Origin: Polaromonas sp.
Lineage (GTDB): Bacteria; Pseudomonadota; Gammaproteobacteria; Burkholderiales; Burkholderiaceae
DNA length: 44,472 nucleotides
Direction of reading: 5' to 3'
Assembly: GCA_013823505.1 (NCBI GenBank)
Contig: PNMH01000024.1
Coordinates: 1 to 44,472 of the forward strand
Positions 32,929 through 43,799 of the stretch are shown here, one piece after another. Every line of letters starts with the position of its first letter. Positions within the stretch are counted from its first letter, which is position 1. The notes beneath the pieces are model-generated. The model was not told the origin of the DNA, did no database searches, and worked only from the letters and a program-made list of their open reading frames with translations. The translations under genes and the position numbers were made by a program.

Positions 32929-34293
32929 ATGCTCACTTTAGTTGCCTTTGTGGTTGCCCTTGGCCTGCTGATTGCTGTGCACGAGTACGGTCACTACCGC
33001 GTGGCGGTGGCCTACGGTGTCAAGGTGTTGCGCTTTTCGGTGGGCTTTGGCAAGCCGCTGCTGACCTGGCGCAAAAAGGGCAGTCCGACCGAGTTCGTGC
33101 TGTGCGCCCTGCCACTGGGGGGTTATGTGCGCATGCTCGATGAACGGGAGGCACCGGTCGATGCTGCCGAGCGCCATCTCGCCTTCAACACGCAGCCTTT
33201 GCGCTCGCGGGCAGCCATCGTGGCCGCCGGCCCGGCCGCCAACCTCTTGCTGGCTGTGGCCCTGTATGCCGTGGTCAACTGGAGCGGTGTCGAAGAACCC
33301 AAGCCCGTGCTGGCCAGCCCTTCCATGGGTTCACTTGCCGAAGCAGCGGGCCTGCGCGGCGGTGAATGGGTGGCACAGGCCGGGCCCGACGAGGAAAACC
33401 TGTCGGATGTGGGCTCGTTCGAAGACCTGCGCTGGCGCCTGACCCAGGCGGCGCTGTCCAACGAAGACATGACCCTGCGGGTGAGCAATGACGAGGGCGG
33501 CGTGCCGCGCTCGGTTGTGCTGCCGCTCGCAGCGCTGGATGTGAGCGAGGCCGATGCGTCCCTGTTCCAGAAGATCGGCATCACCGGCCCTTGGACCCAG
33601 CCCGTGGTGGGCGAGGTCATGGAGGGCGGCGCAGCGGCAGCGGCGGGCCTGCTTGCCGGAGACACTGTGCGCAGTGTCGACGGCACTGCGGTGCCCGATG
33701 GGCAGCGACTGCGAGGGTTGATCCGGAGCTCCACCGGCCCCGCAGGCGAAGCCCGGGAACAGCAATGGTCGGTCGACCGCAATGGTCAGCGCATCGAACT
33801 CAAGGTCAAGCCCGTGCCCGAGAAGCAGGGCGACGCGTGGGTGGGGCGCATCGGTGCTTACATCGGTGCCGCGCCCGAAATGATGACCGTGCGCCATGGG
33901 CCGGTCGACGGTTTGTTCAAGGGCGTGGTGCGCACATGGGAAGTGTCGTGGCTCACGCTCAAGATGATGGGCCGCATGGTGATCGGCGAAGCATCGATCA
34001 AGAACCTCAGCGGCCCGCTCACCATCGCCGACTACGCGGGCAAATCGGCCAGCCTGGGCATCACCTCTTACATCCTGTTTCTGGCGCTCATCAGTGTGAG
34101 TCTGGGGGTGCTGAATCTGCTGCCGTTGCCGGTCTTGGATGGTGGACACCTGATGTATTATCTTTGGGAGGGTGTGACCGGTCGCAGCGTGTCTGATGTC
34201 TGGATGGAGCGCCTGCAGCGCGGTGGTGTCGTGGTTCTCATGGCGCTCATGTCCGTTGCCTTGTTCAATGATGTGGCCCGCTTGGCTGGCTGA
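32929..34293 (+). CDS. rseP: RIP metalloprotease RseP
   Basis: This site-2 intramembrane protease (454 residues) releases sigma-E by cutting its anti-sigma factor and also clears signal peptides. The zinc site H18-E-Y-G-H22 is in the first helix, and the third ligand is D404 in LPLPVLDGGHL. Two PDZ-like periplasmic regions lie between the helices (about 110-190 and 200-290). A variable central part is normal. It precedes bamA, as expected for an envelope-stress operon. Confidence 0.96.
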   Translation: MLTLVAFVVALGLLIAVHEYGHYRVAVAYGVKVLRFSVGFGKPLLTWRKKGSPTEFVLCALPLGGYVRMLDEREAPVDAAERHLAFNTQPLRSRAAIVAAGPAANLLLAVALYAVVNWSGVEEPKPVLASPSMGSLAEAAGLRGGEWVAQAGPDEENLSDVGSFEDLRWRLTQAALSNEDMTLRVSNDEGGVPRSVVLPLAALDVSEADASLFQKIGITGPWTQPVVGEVMEGGAAAAAGLLAGDTVRSVDGTAVPDGQRLRGLIRSSTGPAGEAREQQWSVDRNGQRIELKVKPVPEKQGDAWVGRIGAYIGAAPEMMTVRHGPVDGLFKGVVRTWEVSWLTLKMMGRMVIGEASIKNLSGPLTIADYAGKSASLGITSYILFLALISVSLGVLNLLPLPVLDGGHLMYYLWEGVTGRSVSDVWMERLQRGGVVVLMALMSVALFNDVARLAG

Positions 34294-34304
34294 ACACTTT
34301 TCCC

Positions 34305-36638
34305 ATGACAAAAAACAAAACCGGTCTGCGCGGCCTGACCCTTTCAGCGCTCGCGGCCGCCTTGCTCAGCGCGTTGCCGGCTTGGGCGGTCGATCCTTTC
34401 ACCTTGCGCGATATCCGGGTGGAAGGCCTGCAGCGCGTTGAGCCCGGTACCGTGTTTGCCTCGCTGCCGTTTCGCATTGGCGACCAGTACAGCGACGACA
34501 AAGGCTCGGCGGCAATCCGCTCGTTGTTCGGCCTTGGGTTGTTCAGCGACATCCGCCTGCAGATCAACGGCGACGTGTTGGTGGTGATCGTTGAAGAGCG
34601 TCCCACTGTGGCCGACGTGAGCTTTTCCGGGATCAAGGAATTTGACAACGAAGTGCTGATCAAGGCGCTGCGTGACATCGGCCTCACCGAGGGCCGGCCG
34701 TTCGACAAGGCGTTGGCCGATCGGGCCGAGCAGGAGCTCAAGCGCCAGTACATCAGCAGAAGCATGTACGCCGCGCAGGTGGTCACCACCGTCACCCCCG
34801 GAGAGCGCAACCGGGTCAACCTGAATTTCAGCGTGGTCGAGGGCGACGTTGCCAAGATCAAGGACATCCGGATCGTGGGCAACCAAGCCTTCTCCGAGTC
34901 GACCCTTCGCAACCTGTTCGACCTGGACACCGGCGGCTGGCTGAGCTGGTACACCAAGTCAGACCGGTATTCGCGCGCCAAGCTCAACGCCGACATCGAA
35001 ACCCTGCGCTCGTACTACCTCACCCGTGGCTACCTCGAATTCCGGATCGACTCCACGCAGGTCGCCATTTCGCCCGACAAAGAGAGCATGTCCATCACCT
35101 TGAACATCACCGAGGGCAACCGCTATGTGGTGTCGTCGGTGGTATTGGAAGGTGAGTATCTGGGCAAGGAAGAAGAGTTCAAGTCGCTGGTCACCTTGCG
35201 GGCTGGCGAGGCTTACAACTCCGAAGACGTCACGAGCACGGTGAAGGCCTTCACCGACTACTTCGGTGCTTTCGGCTATGCCTTCGCCCAAGTCGAAGCG
35301 ACACCCGAGATCGATCGCGTCAACAAACGTGTGTCGTTCGTCGTGCGCGGGCAGCCGGCCAGGCGCGTCTACGTCCGCCGCATCAACGTCGAAGGCAACA
35401 ACCGCACGCGAGACGAAGTCGTGCGTCGCGAATTCCGTCAGCTCGAATCGGCTTGGTACGACAGCGACCGAATTCGGCTCTCGCGTGACCGCGTGGACCG
35501 CCTGGGTTTCTTCACGGAAGTGGGCATCGACACACAGCCGGTGCCCGGTTCTCCCGATCAAGTGGACCTCACCATCTCGGTGGTCGAGAAGCCCACGGGC
35601 AACCTCACGCTCGGCGCGGGCTACTCCCAGGCCGAGGAGTTGTCGATCATCGCGGGCATTCGCCAGGAAAACGTGTTCGGTTCCGGCAACTACCTCGGCA
35701 TCGACATCAACACGAGCAAGTTCAACCGCCAACTCGTCGTGAGCACGGTGGATCCTTACTTCACCCCCGACGGCATTTCGCGCAGTATCGACGCTTACTA
35801 CCGCACGACGCGACCCTACGACACCCAGTCAACCACCGACACAGCCGACTACCGCCTGATCACCAAGGGCTTGTCCTTGCGTTTCGGGGTGCCCTTCACC
35901 GAGGCCGACACGGTGTTTTTCGGAGCCGGCGTGGAGCAGACGACGATCGAACCAGGCATCTACTTGCCCGATGCCTACCGCGACTACGCAGCCCAATTCG
36001 GCTCGACCAGCAACACCTTGCCATTGACCATCGGATGGTCGCGTGACACCCGCGACAGCGGCCTGGTGCCGACCCGGGGACGACTGCAGAAGTTCAACAC
36101 CGAGCTGGGCGTAGCGGGCGATGCCCGGTATGTCAAGGCCAGCTACCAGTTCCAGCAGTACTACCCGTTGAGCAAGCAATACACCCTCGCTTTCAACAGT
36201 GAGCTGGGCTTCGGCAAAGGCCTGGGTGGCCGCCCCTATCCTGTCTTCAAGAACTTCTTCGGCGGCGGCCTGGGCTCGGTGCGCGGTTTCGAGCAGGGCT
36301 CCCTCGGTCCGGTGTCCCCCGTGGCGAACTCCCCGACGGGTGAGGGCATCAACATTGGTGGCAATCGCAGCATCGCCCTCAATGCCGAGTTCATCACCCC
36401 GTTTCCGGGCGCCGGCAACGACCGCAGCCTGCGGATGTTCGGTTTCGTGGACGTCGGCAACGTGTTCGGCGAAAACGACACCAGGGCCAACGCCAAAGAC
36501 CTGCGTGCTTCGGTCGGTGTGGGTTTGAGCTGGATCTCGCCCATCGGCCCTCTCAGATTCGCCATCGCCAATCCTGTCCGGAAATTCACCGGCGATAAAA
36601 TCCAGAAATTCCAGTTTCAGATCGGAACCTCCTTTTGA
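34305..36638 (+). CDS. bamA: Outer-membrane protein assembly factor BamA
   Basis: The 777-residue core of the BAM machine inserts beta-barrel proteins. The signal peptide has likely cleavage after AWA (about residue 28). Five POTRA domains follow (to about 430), then a 16-stranded barrel. The loop-6 motif V659-R-G-F is present in GSVRGFEQGSLGP, and the chain ends with the barrel-typical FQFQIGTSF. It is 11 bp after rseP, and its TGA overlaps the skp ATG (TGATG). Confidence 0.98.
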   Translation: MTKNKTGLRGLTLSALAAALLSALPAWAVDPFTLRDIRVEGLQRVEPGTVFASLPFRIGDQYSDDKGSAAIRSLFGLGLFSDIRLQINGDVLVVIVEERPTVADVSFSGIKEFDNEVLIKALRDIGLTEGRPFDKALADRAEQELKRQYISRSMYAAQVVTTVTPGERNRVNLNFSVVEGDVAKIKDIRIVGNQAFSESTLRNLFDLDTGGWLSWYTKSDRYSRAKLNADIETLRSYYLTRGYLEFRIDSTQVAISPDKESMSITLNITEGNRYVVSSVVLEGEYLGKEEEFKSLVTLRAGEAYNSEDVTSTVKAFTDYFGAFGYAFAQVEATPEIDRVNKRVSFVVRGQPARRVYVRRINVEGNNRTRDEVVRREFRQLESAWYDSDRIRLSRDRVDRLGFFTEVGIDTQPVPGSPDQVDLTISVVEKPTGNLTLGAGYSQAEELSIIAGIRQENVFGSGNYLGIDINTSKFNRQLVVSTVDPYFTPDGISRSIDAYYRTTRPYDTQSTTDTADYRLITKGLSLRFGVPFTEADTVFFGAGVEQTTIEPGIYLPDAYRDYAAQFGSTSNTLPLTIGWSRDTRDSGLVPTRGRLQKFNTELGVAGDARYVKASYQFQQYYPLSKQYTLAFNSELGFGKGLGGRPYPVFKNFFGGGLGSVRGFEQGSLGPVSPVANSPTGEGINIGGNRSIALNAEFITPFPGAGNDRSLRMFGFVDVGNVFGENDTRANAKDLRASVGVGLSWISPIGPLRFAIANPVRKFTGDKIQKFQFQIGTSF

Positions 36639-37156
36639 TGAAGACACTATCCAGCCTGTTCAACCGCAAGACGCTCGTTGCCGTGGCCTTGGGGCTCGCA
36701 ACGCTCGGCGTTGCCGCGCAAGACCTGCGCATCGGTTTTGTGAATCTCGAGCGCATCCTGCGCGACTCCAACTCGGCCAAGGCCGCCCAGACCAAGCTCG
36801 AACAGGAGTTCTCCCGCCGCGAGAAAGAGGTGCAGGGGCTGGCGGCCCAGCTCAAGACGGCATCGGAGAAGTTTGAACGTGAGGCGCCCACGCTGCCAGA
36901 AGGTCAGCGCACCACGCGCCAACGCCAGCTGGTTGAGCAGGACCGGGACTTCCAACGCAAGCAGCGTGAGTTTCAGGAAGACCTGAACATGCGCAAGAAC
37001 GAAGAGTTGCAAAGCGTGCTGGAGCGCGCCAATCGGGTGATTCGTCAGGTGGCTGAAGCCGAAAAATTTGACCTGGTCATCCAAGAGGCGGTCTACATCA
37101 ATCCCAAGCACGACATCACCGACAAGGTGCTGAGCGGCTTGAACGGCAGCAAGTAA
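36638..37156 (+). CDS. skp: Periplasmic chaperone Skp/OmpH
   Basis: The 172-residue chaperone holds unfolded outer-membrane proteins on their way to BamA. The signal peptide is [20 protein letters not shown] with likely cleavage near VAA-QD (about 26-27). The mature part starts [20 protein letters not shown] and continues as two long charged helices (about 50-135) that form the tentacles of the trimer. The ATG at 36638 overlaps the bamA stop; the TTG just before it is ignored. Confidence 0.95.
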   Translation: MKTLSSLFNRKTLVAVALGLATLGVAAQDLRIGFVNLERILRDSNSAKAAQTKLEQEFSRREKEVQGLAAQLKTASEKFEREAPTLPEGQRTTRQRQLVEQDRDFQRKQREFQEDLNMRKNEELQSVLERANRVIRQVAEAEKFDLVIQEAVYINPKHDITDKVLSGLNGSK

Positions 37157-37172
37157 GTCACAGGGTCAGGGT

Positions 37173-38225
37173 GTGTCGCAGCCACTGGGCTCCATTGTCG
37201 AAGCCCTCGGCGGCGAACTGGTCGGTGCATCCGACACCCTCATCAACCGGCTGGCGCCGCTGGCCACGGCAGGGCCTGACGCACTGGCCTTCGTGGCAAA
37301 CCCACGCTACGCATCGCAGATCGACAGAACCCAGGCAGCCTGCCTCATCGTTCCGCCTTCGCTGCGCGCTGCAGCCAGCGAGCGCGGCGCCTGCATCGTC
37401 ACCGACGATCCTTACTTTTACTTCGCCCGCCTTACCCAATGGTGGCGCCGTGAGCATGCGATGGCGGTTCCGGCTGCTGTCCATTCAACCGCATCGGTGC
37501 ATCCCACGGCAGAGCTGGCACAAGGCGTCGACGTGGGTGCGTTTGCGGTCATTGGTGCGGGTGTTCGCATCGGGTCCGGTGCCCGTGTGGGAGCGCATTG
37601 CGTGCTGGGGGAGCATGTGCACGTCGGCGCGCACACCCTGTTGCATCCCCGCGTGACGGTCGGCGAACGCTGTACCTTGGGTGAGCGGTGCATTTTGCAT
37701 TCGGGTGTGGTGATTGGCGCCGATGGTTTCGGTTTTGCGCCGCACCAGGGTGAATGGATCAAGATTGAGCAGCTGGGTGCTGTGCGCATCGGCAACGACG
37801 TTGAAATCGGCGCCAACACCTGCATTGATCGCGGTGCATTGGACGACACCGTGATCGAAGACGGCGTGAAGCTCGACAACCTGATCCAGATCGGTCACAA
37901 CGTGCACGTCGGCGCTCACACGGCCATGGCCGGGTGCGTTGGTGTGGCGGGCAGCGCCACCATTGGCGCAGGCTGCACCATCGGTGGTGGCGCCGTGGTG
38001 CTCGGTCACTTGAAGCTGGCCGATGGCGTGCACGTGTCGGCGGCCTCGGTGGTCACGCGTTCCCTGCTCAAGCCCGGCCACTACACCGGCATGTTTCCCA
38101 TCGACGACAATGCGAGCTGGGAGAAAAATGCTGCATCTCTCAAGCAGCTCAACCGCATCCGTGAACGCCTCAAGGCGGCGGAACAGGTGATCGAACAAGC
38201 CCTCCAGAACAACACAAAGCCATGA
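37173..38225 (+). CDS. lpxD: UDP-3-O-(3-hydroxyacyl)glucosamine N-acyltransferase
   Basis: This enzyme performs the third step of lipid A synthesis (350 residues). The N-terminal uridine-binding domain (about 1-105) is followed by a left-handed beta-helix of hexapeptide repeats ([20 protein letters not shown] onward). The catalytic histidine region is [20 protein letters not shown], and the C-terminal helix has [17 protein letters not shown]. The start is a GTG with AGGGTCAGG just upstream. Its TGA overlaps the fabZ start. Confidence 0.97.
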   Translation: MSQPLGSIVEALGGELVGASDTLINRLAPLATAGPDALAFVANPRYASQIDRTQAACLIVPPSLRAAASERGACIVTDDPYFYFARLTQWWRREHAMAVPAAVHSTASVHPTAELAQGVDVGAFAVIGAGVRIGSGARVGAHCVLGEHVHVGAHTLLHPRVTVGERCTLGERCILHSGVVIGADGFGFAPHQGEWIKIEQLGAVRIGNDVEIGANTCIDRGALDDTVIEDGVKLDNLIQIGHNVHVGAHTAMAGCVGVAGSATIGAGCTIGGGAVVLGHLKLADGVHVSAASVVTRSLLKPGHYTGMFPIDDNASWEKNAASLKQLNRIRERLKAAEQVIEQALQNNTKP

Positions 38226-38662
38226 TGGACATCCACCAGATTCTCAAGCAGCTGCCCCACCGTTATCCGTTCCTGCTGGTGGACCGGGTGCTCGAGCTTG
38301 AAAAGGGCAAGCGCATCAAGGCGATGAAGAACGTCACCATCAATGAACCGTTTTTCGTGGGCCACTTCCCGCACCGGCCGGTGATGCCGGGTGTGCTCAT
38401 GCTCGAAGCCATGGCCCAGGTTGCCGCTCTGCTGGCTTTCGACACCTTGGGCGTGACCCCCGACGACAAGACGGTCTACTACTTCGCCGGTATCGACGGT
38501 GCGCGTTTCAAGCGTCCCGTGGAGCCAGGTGATCAGCTTGTGATGGACGTGACGCTGGACCGAATGAAGGCCGGCATCTTCAAGTTCAAGGGCATCACCC
38601 GCGTGGGCGAGCAGGTGGCGTGTGAAGCCGAGCTGATGTGCACCATGCGCACCATCGCCTGA
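38222..38662 (+). CDS. fabZ: 3-hydroxyacyl-[acyl-carrier-protein] dehydratase FabZ
   Basis: This hotdog-fold dehydratase of fatty-acid synthesis (146 residues) supplies acyl chains and balances lipid A production. Catalytic H48 and E62 lie in [20 protein letters not shown], with the same spacing as in the E. coli enzyme. The start is one of two adjacent ATGs (38222 or 38225), overlapping lpxD. It belongs to the lpxD-fabZ-lpxA-lpxB set. Confidence 0.97.
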   Translation: MMDIHQILKQLPHRYPFLLVDRVLELEKGKRIKAMKNVTINEPFFVGHFPHRPVMPGVLMLEAMAQVAALLAFDTLGVTPDDKTVYYFAGIDGARFKRPVEPGDQLVMDVTLDRMKAGIFKFKGITRVGEQVACEAELMCTMRTIA

Positions 38663-38681
38663 CGGTGGAGAAGGGCGCTTT

Positions 38682-39476
38682 GTGTCTCTGATCCACCCCA
38701 CCGCACTGGTGGACCCGGCAGCCGAACTGGACAGCTCGGTGGCTGTTGGTCCCTACACCGTGATCGGTCCGAACGTGAAGGTCGGTGCGGGCACCACCAT
38801 CGGTGCGCACTGCGTGATTGAAGGCCACACCACGATTGGTCGTGACAACCGCATCTTCCAGTTCAACTCACTGGGTGCGGTGCCGCAGGACAAAAAGTAC
38901 GCGGGCGAACCGTGTGAGCTGGTCATCGGCGACCGCAACACCGTGCGCGAGTTCTGCACCTTCAACATCGGATCCCCCGGTGACCGCGCCGTGACCCAGG
39001 TCGGCAACGACAACTGGATCATGGCCTACGTGCACCTGGCGCACGACTGCGTGGTGGGCAACCACACCATCTTTGCCAACAACTCGCAGCTGGCGGGTCA
39101 TGTGGTGGTCGACGACTGGGTGATCCTCGGTGGTTTCACCGTGGTGCACCAGTTCGTGCGTGTCGGCGCTCACGCCATGACCGCGATGTGTTCCCTCCTG
39201 TTCGCTGATCTGCCGCCGTTCGTGATGTGCCAGGGCCAGCCGGCCCAGGCGCGTTCCATGAACTTTGAAGGGCTGCGCCGGCGCGGCTTTTCGCCCGAGC
39301 GCATCGCGGCCGTGAAGAGCATGCACAAGGCGCTGTACCGCGAAGACCTCAAGCTCGAGCAATCGGTGGAGCGCATTCGCGCTCTGACCGAGAAGACGCC
39401 TGAAGCGGCACCCGACGTGGCCATGATGCTGGACTTCCTCGGGCAAGTGTCGCCCCAGCGCGGCATCGTTCGTTAG
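38682..39476 (+). CDS. lpxA: UDP-N-acetylglucosamine O-acyltransferase
   Basis: The first enzyme of lipid A synthesis (264 residues) is a left-handed beta-helix trimer. The catalytic histidine is H121 in [20 protein letters not shown]. The signature [20 protein letters not shown] is canonical. The C-terminal helical part starts near residue 190 ([20 protein letters not shown]). The GTG start follows GGAGAAGG, 12 bases upstream. Confidence 0.97.
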   Translation: MSLIHPTALVDPAAELDSSVAVGPYTVIGPNVKVGAGTTIGAHCVIEGHTTIGRDNRIFQFNSLGAVPQDKKYAGEPCELVIGDRNTVREFCTFNIGSPGDRAVTQVGNDNWIMAYVHLAHDCVVGNHTIFANNSQLAGHVVVDDWVILGGFTVVHQFVRVGAHAMTAMCSLLFADLPPFVMCQGQPAQARSMNFEGLRRRGFSPERIAAVKSMHKALYREDLKLEQSVERIRALTEKTPEAAPDVAMMLDFLGQVSPQRGIVR

Positions 39477-39483
39477 TCTTGAA

Positions 39484-40629
39484 ATGAATTCTTCAAAGCG
39501 TTTTGCCTTGGTGGCGGGCGAAACGTCGGGCGATCTGCTGGCGGGTCTGTTGCTGGGTGGCGTGCGTCAGCGGTGGCCCGACCTGCAATCGTTTGGTATT
39601 GGCGGCCCACAGATGGCCGCTCAAGGCTTCAAGGCCTGGTGGCCCAGCGAGAAGCTGGCGGTGCGCGGGTACGTCGAGGTGCTGCGCCACTACCGAGAAA
39701 TCGTCGGCATCCGCGCGCAGTTGCAGCAGCAACTGTTGTCCACCGACCGCCCTGACGTGTTCATTGGCGTTGACGCTCCCGATTTCAACCTGGATCTGGA
39801 AGCCAACCTGAAGGCGGGCGGGGTGCGCACGGTGCATTTCGTGTGCCCCTCTGTCTGGGCCTGGCGCGCCGAACGTGTGGAGAAGATCCAGCGCAGCGCC
39901 GACCATGTGTTGTGCATCTTCCCGTTCGAACCTGAGCTGCTTGCCCGGCACGACATACCTGCCACCTATGTCGGTCACCCGTTGGCCAATGTGATTCCGC
40001 TGGAGCCGGATCGCGCCTCGGCCCGCCTCGCGCTGGGGCTGCGCGAAGAAGACACCGTCATCGCCATCCTGCCGGGCAGCCGTGCCTCCGAAGTGCAGTA
40101 CCTGGCGCAGGTGTTCTTTGAAGCCGCAGTGCGTTTGCGCAGCGCACGGCCCGGCATCCGCTTCGTGGTGCCGGCGGTGCCGGCGCTGCGCGAGCGCATC
40201 GAGGCCGCTGCGCGCAGCGCGGGCCTGGGTGCCGAGCTGCAGGTGATCGCAGGCCAGTCGCACACCGCGCTGGCCGCTTGCGACGTGACCTTGATCGCCA
40301 GCGGCACGGCCACTTTGGAAGCCGCGCTCTTCAAGCGCCCCATGGTGATCGCCTACAACATGAACTGGTTGTCCTGGCAGATCATGCGGCGCAAGCAATT
40401 GCAGCCTTGGGTGGGCCTGCCCAACATCCTGTGCGGCGAATTCGTGGTGCCCGAGTTCCTGCAGGAAGCCGCGTCCCCACAGGCGTTGGCGCAAGCGGTG
40501 CTGGACTGGCTGGACGCTCCTGAGAGAATCGGGGCCCTGCAGCAGCGCTTTTTCGCACTGCACCAAACCCTGCGGCGTAACACCGCCCAACTGGCCACCG
40601 ATGCGATCGAAAAAGTTCTTGAAGGCTGA
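39484..40629 (+). CDS. lpxB: Lipid A disaccharide synthase
   Basis: The 381-residue GT19 glycosyltransferase joins UDP-diacylglucosamine and lipid X. Signatures are the N-terminal [49 protein letters not shown] and the C-terminal [20 protein letters not shown]. It acts at the inner face of the cytoplasmic membrane. It starts seven bases after lpxA. Its last 29 bases overlap rnhB. Confidence 0.97.
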   Translation: MNSSKRFALVAGETSGDLLAGLLLGGVRQRWPDLQSFGIGGPQMAAQGFKAWWPSEKLAVRGYVEVLRHYREIVGIRAQLQQQLLSTDRPDVFIGVDAPDFNLDLEANLKAGGVRTVHFVCPSVWAWRAERVEKIQRSADHVLCIFPFEPELLARHDIPATYVGHPLANVIPLEPDRASARLALGLREEDTVIAILPGSRASEVQYLAQVFFEAAVRLRSARPGIRFVVPAVPALRERIEAAARSAGLGAELQVIAGQSHTALAACDVTLIASGTATLEAALFKRPMVIAYNMNWLSWQIMRRKQLQPWVGLPNILCGEFVVPEFLQEAASPQALAQAVLDWLDAPERIGALQQRFFALHQTLRRNTAQLATDAIEKVLEG

Positions 40630-41248
40630 GCAAGCCCACCTGGTTTGGGACGTGCCCGGACTGGTGGCTGGCGTGGACGAAGCCGGGCGCGGGCCGCTGG
40701 CCGGGCCGGTGGTGGCCGCGGCCGTGATCCTGGACGATCTCAAGCCCATCAAAGGCCTGGCCGATTCGAAACAGCTCACCGCGCTGCGACGCGAGCGCCT
40801 GTACGACGAGATTCGCGCCAAGGCGCTGTGCTGCAGCATCGCGCAGGCATCGGTGGAAGAGATTGACCAGCTCAACATCCTGCAGGCCACGATGCTGGCC
40901 ATGCGCCGCGCGGTGCTGGGCCTGCGCCTGAAGCCGACCAAGGTGCTGGTGGACGGCAACCGCCTGCCTGCGCTGGACGTGCTGGCAGAAGCCATCGTGT
41001 CGGGTGACGCGCTGGTGCCTTGCATCTCGGCAGCGTCCATCCTGGCCAAGGTCACGCGCGACCGCATGCTGTGCGAATTGCACATGCAGCATCCCGAGTA
41101 CGGCTTCGACCGGCACAAGGGCTACGGCACGGCAGACCATTTGCGTGCGCTGCAGGCGCATGGCGCCTTGCCTGTGCACCGGCGCTCCTTTGCACCGGTG
41201 GCGCGCGCGCTTGCACAAGTGCGGAACGGTAAATCGGTGCGCGCATGA
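40601..41248 (+). CDS. rnhB: Ribonuclease HII
   Basis: This enzyme (215 residues) cuts RNA in RNA/DNA hybrids and removes misincorporated ribonucleotides. The acidic catalytic set is present: D26 and E27 in [13 protein letters not shown]118 in LVDGNR and D136 in SGDALVP. The [17 protein letters not shown] and [11 protein letters not shown] segments are standard. The start lies inside lpxB, giving a 29-bp overlap; a later start would lose only part of the N-terminal leader. It ends with an ATGA overlap to the next gene. Confidence 0.96.
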   Translation: MRSKKFLKAEQAHLVWDVPGLVAGVDEAGRGPLAGPVVAAAVILDDLKPIKGLADSKQLTALRRERLYDEIRAKALCCSIAQASVEEIDQLNILQATMLAMRRAVLGLRLKPTKVLVDGNRLPALDVLAEAIVSGDALVPCISAASILAKVTRDRMLCELHMQHPEYGFDRHKGYGTADHLRALQAHGALPVHRRSFAPVARALAQVRNGKSVRA

Positions 41249-42015
41249 GCGAACCCACCGTCATCACCTCGCGCGACAACCCGCTGCTCAAACGCCTGCG
41301 CGTGCTGGCGCAGGACAACACCGCTTACCGCAAGCAGGGACAGGTCTGGCTGGAAGGCGACCATCTTTGCCGCGCTTTGCTGGCGCGCGGTCACCGGCCT
41401 GTCATGGCCGTGTTCACCGACGACTTCTGGGTGCAGGCGCCGCACGATCTGCGCGATGCGTCCGATCACAACGTGACGGTGCCGCGTGCGCTCATGGCCT
41501 CCATCAGCGGACTCGAGTCGCCGGCTGGCATGGGCTTTGTGTGGGACCTGCCCAAGGCCATCGGGCTGGACGCCGGACAGGCCGCCGTGGTGCTGGACTG
41601 TCTGCAAGACGCCGGAAACGTGGGTTCGATCCTGCGCAGCGCGGCGGCCTTCGGCTTTGGCCAGGTGCTCGCCCTCAAGGGCACAGCCGCGCTCTGGTCA
41701 CCGAAGGTGCTGCGCGCCGGCATGGGCGCGCACTTTGCCCTGCGCCTCGTCGAAGGATTGTCGGTCGCCGATCTGGCCGCTTTGGATGTGCCCTTGCTGG
41801 TGACCAGCTCCCATCAGGGCGATCTGCTGCACCAAGCTGCCTTGCCATGGCCCTGCGCCTGGGTGCTGGGACACGAAGGGAAGGGCGTGAGTGCTGCGTT
41901 GGAATCCATGGCCGCGCAATCGGTGCGCATCGCGCAACCGGGCGGTGAGGAGTCGCTGAACGTGGCGGCGGCTGCGGCCATCTGTCTTCACGCGAGCGCA
42001 ACCGCTGCGGGCTGA
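41245..42015 (+). CDS. SpoU/TrmH-family RNA 2'-O-methyltransferase
   Basis: The SPOUT methyltransferase (256 residues) has an N-terminal substrate-binding domain (residues 1-95, [20 protein letters not shown]) and a C-terminal knotted SAM domain. SPOUT motifs are [16 protein letters not shown] (motif 1), LGHEGKGVS (motif 2) and [16 protein letters not shown] (motif 3). It is RlmB/TsnR-like, but the modified nucleotide cannot be named from sequence alone. The start is in an ATGA overlap with rnhB, so it belongs to that transcript. Confidence 0.9.
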   Translation: MSEPTVITSRDNPLLKRLRVLAQDNTAYRKQGQVWLEGDHLCRALLARGHRPVMAVFTDDFWVQAPHDLRDASDHNVTVPRALMASISGLESPAGMGFVWDLPKAIGLDAGQAAVVLDCLQDAGNVGSILRSAAAFGFGQVLALKGTAALWSPKVLRAGMGAHFALRLVEGLSVADLAALDVPLLVTSSHQGDLLHQAALPWPCAWVLGHEGKGVSAALESMAAQSVRIAQPGGEESLNVAAAAAICLHASATAAG

Positions 42016-42048
42016 CCCAGCCGCGCTGGAGGCGCCTGAGCGCCAGCA

Positions 42049-42175
42049 TATAATTCCGGGGTTTACCCGCAATCAGCGCAACGCGCGCTCACCCCGGTTC
42101 CTCACCCCAGGTTTTTTTCCGTTCTAGCCCCTCAGAAGCTGAGGAGCAGGGCGGGTGCGAAGCCTGCGCGGCACC
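42049..42175 (+). promoter_or_regulatory. carAB promoter and structured leader
   Basis: A TATAAT box (42049-42054) gives a start near 42061 and a leader of about 160 nt before carA. The region has three inverted repeats: CCGGGGT (42056-42062) with ACCCCGG (42091-42097), CCTCAG/CTGAGG (42130-42135 and 42139-42144), and GGTGC (42154-42158) with GCACC (42171-42175). A run of seven T residues follows CCAGG near 42115. An attenuator or leader-based pyrimidine/arginine control is possible but unproven. Confidence 0.4.
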
Positions 42176-42220
42176 AACCGCCGGTGGCCTGCGTTTCGCC
42201 CCACTTCTGGAGTCCCATCC

Positions 42221-43387
<1,167 letters not shown>

Positions 43388-43399
43388 GGCCGACGCACC

Positions 43400-43762
43400 A
43401 TGAAGCTCTTCAGTTTTCCAGTGTTCGCGATCGAGAAAGCCATCGGCAAGCGCATGCTGACGCTGGAGGCGCCGCACAAAGACTGGTTTGCCCAGCGCTG
43501 GGCGCAGAAGCCCTACCGCAAGGCCTTCCTGGAAAACAAGGCCATGCCGCTGGTGACGCTACTGGCCAAGGGCAAGACCTGGGACGACGAGACCTTCAAC
43601 ACCGAACTGGCGGCCTGGGACGCGCGCTTCTACGACGCTGAAGTCGAAGTGCTGCGTCCCCTGATCGAGGGCGACGGCCTGCTGCAGCTAATGCAGAAAA
43701 ACGTGCCGGCCGAGCGACTGCAGGCCTTGCTGAACACACTGGATACCCAGCGCCAGGCCTGA
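43400..43762 (+). CDS. Unknown protein between carA and carB (120 aa)
   Basis: I do not recognise a family. The protein is soluble, helical and rich in charged and aromatic residues ([20 protein letters not shown], then [20 protein letters not shown]). There is no signal or membrane segment. It sits 12 bp after carA and 37 bp before carB in the same direction, so it is almost certainly co-transcribed with the synthase genes. A role with the synthase is possible but not shown. Confidence 0.7.
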   Translation: MKLFSFPVFAIEKAIGKRMLTLEAPHKDWFAQRWAQKPYRKAFLENKAMPLVTLLAKGKTWDDETFNTELAAWDARFYDAEVEVLRPLIEGDGLLQLMQKNVPAERLQALLNTLDTQRQA

Positions 43763-43799
43763 GCGAACGCTCTCGGCCGACGCAAACAACGCGAACCCC

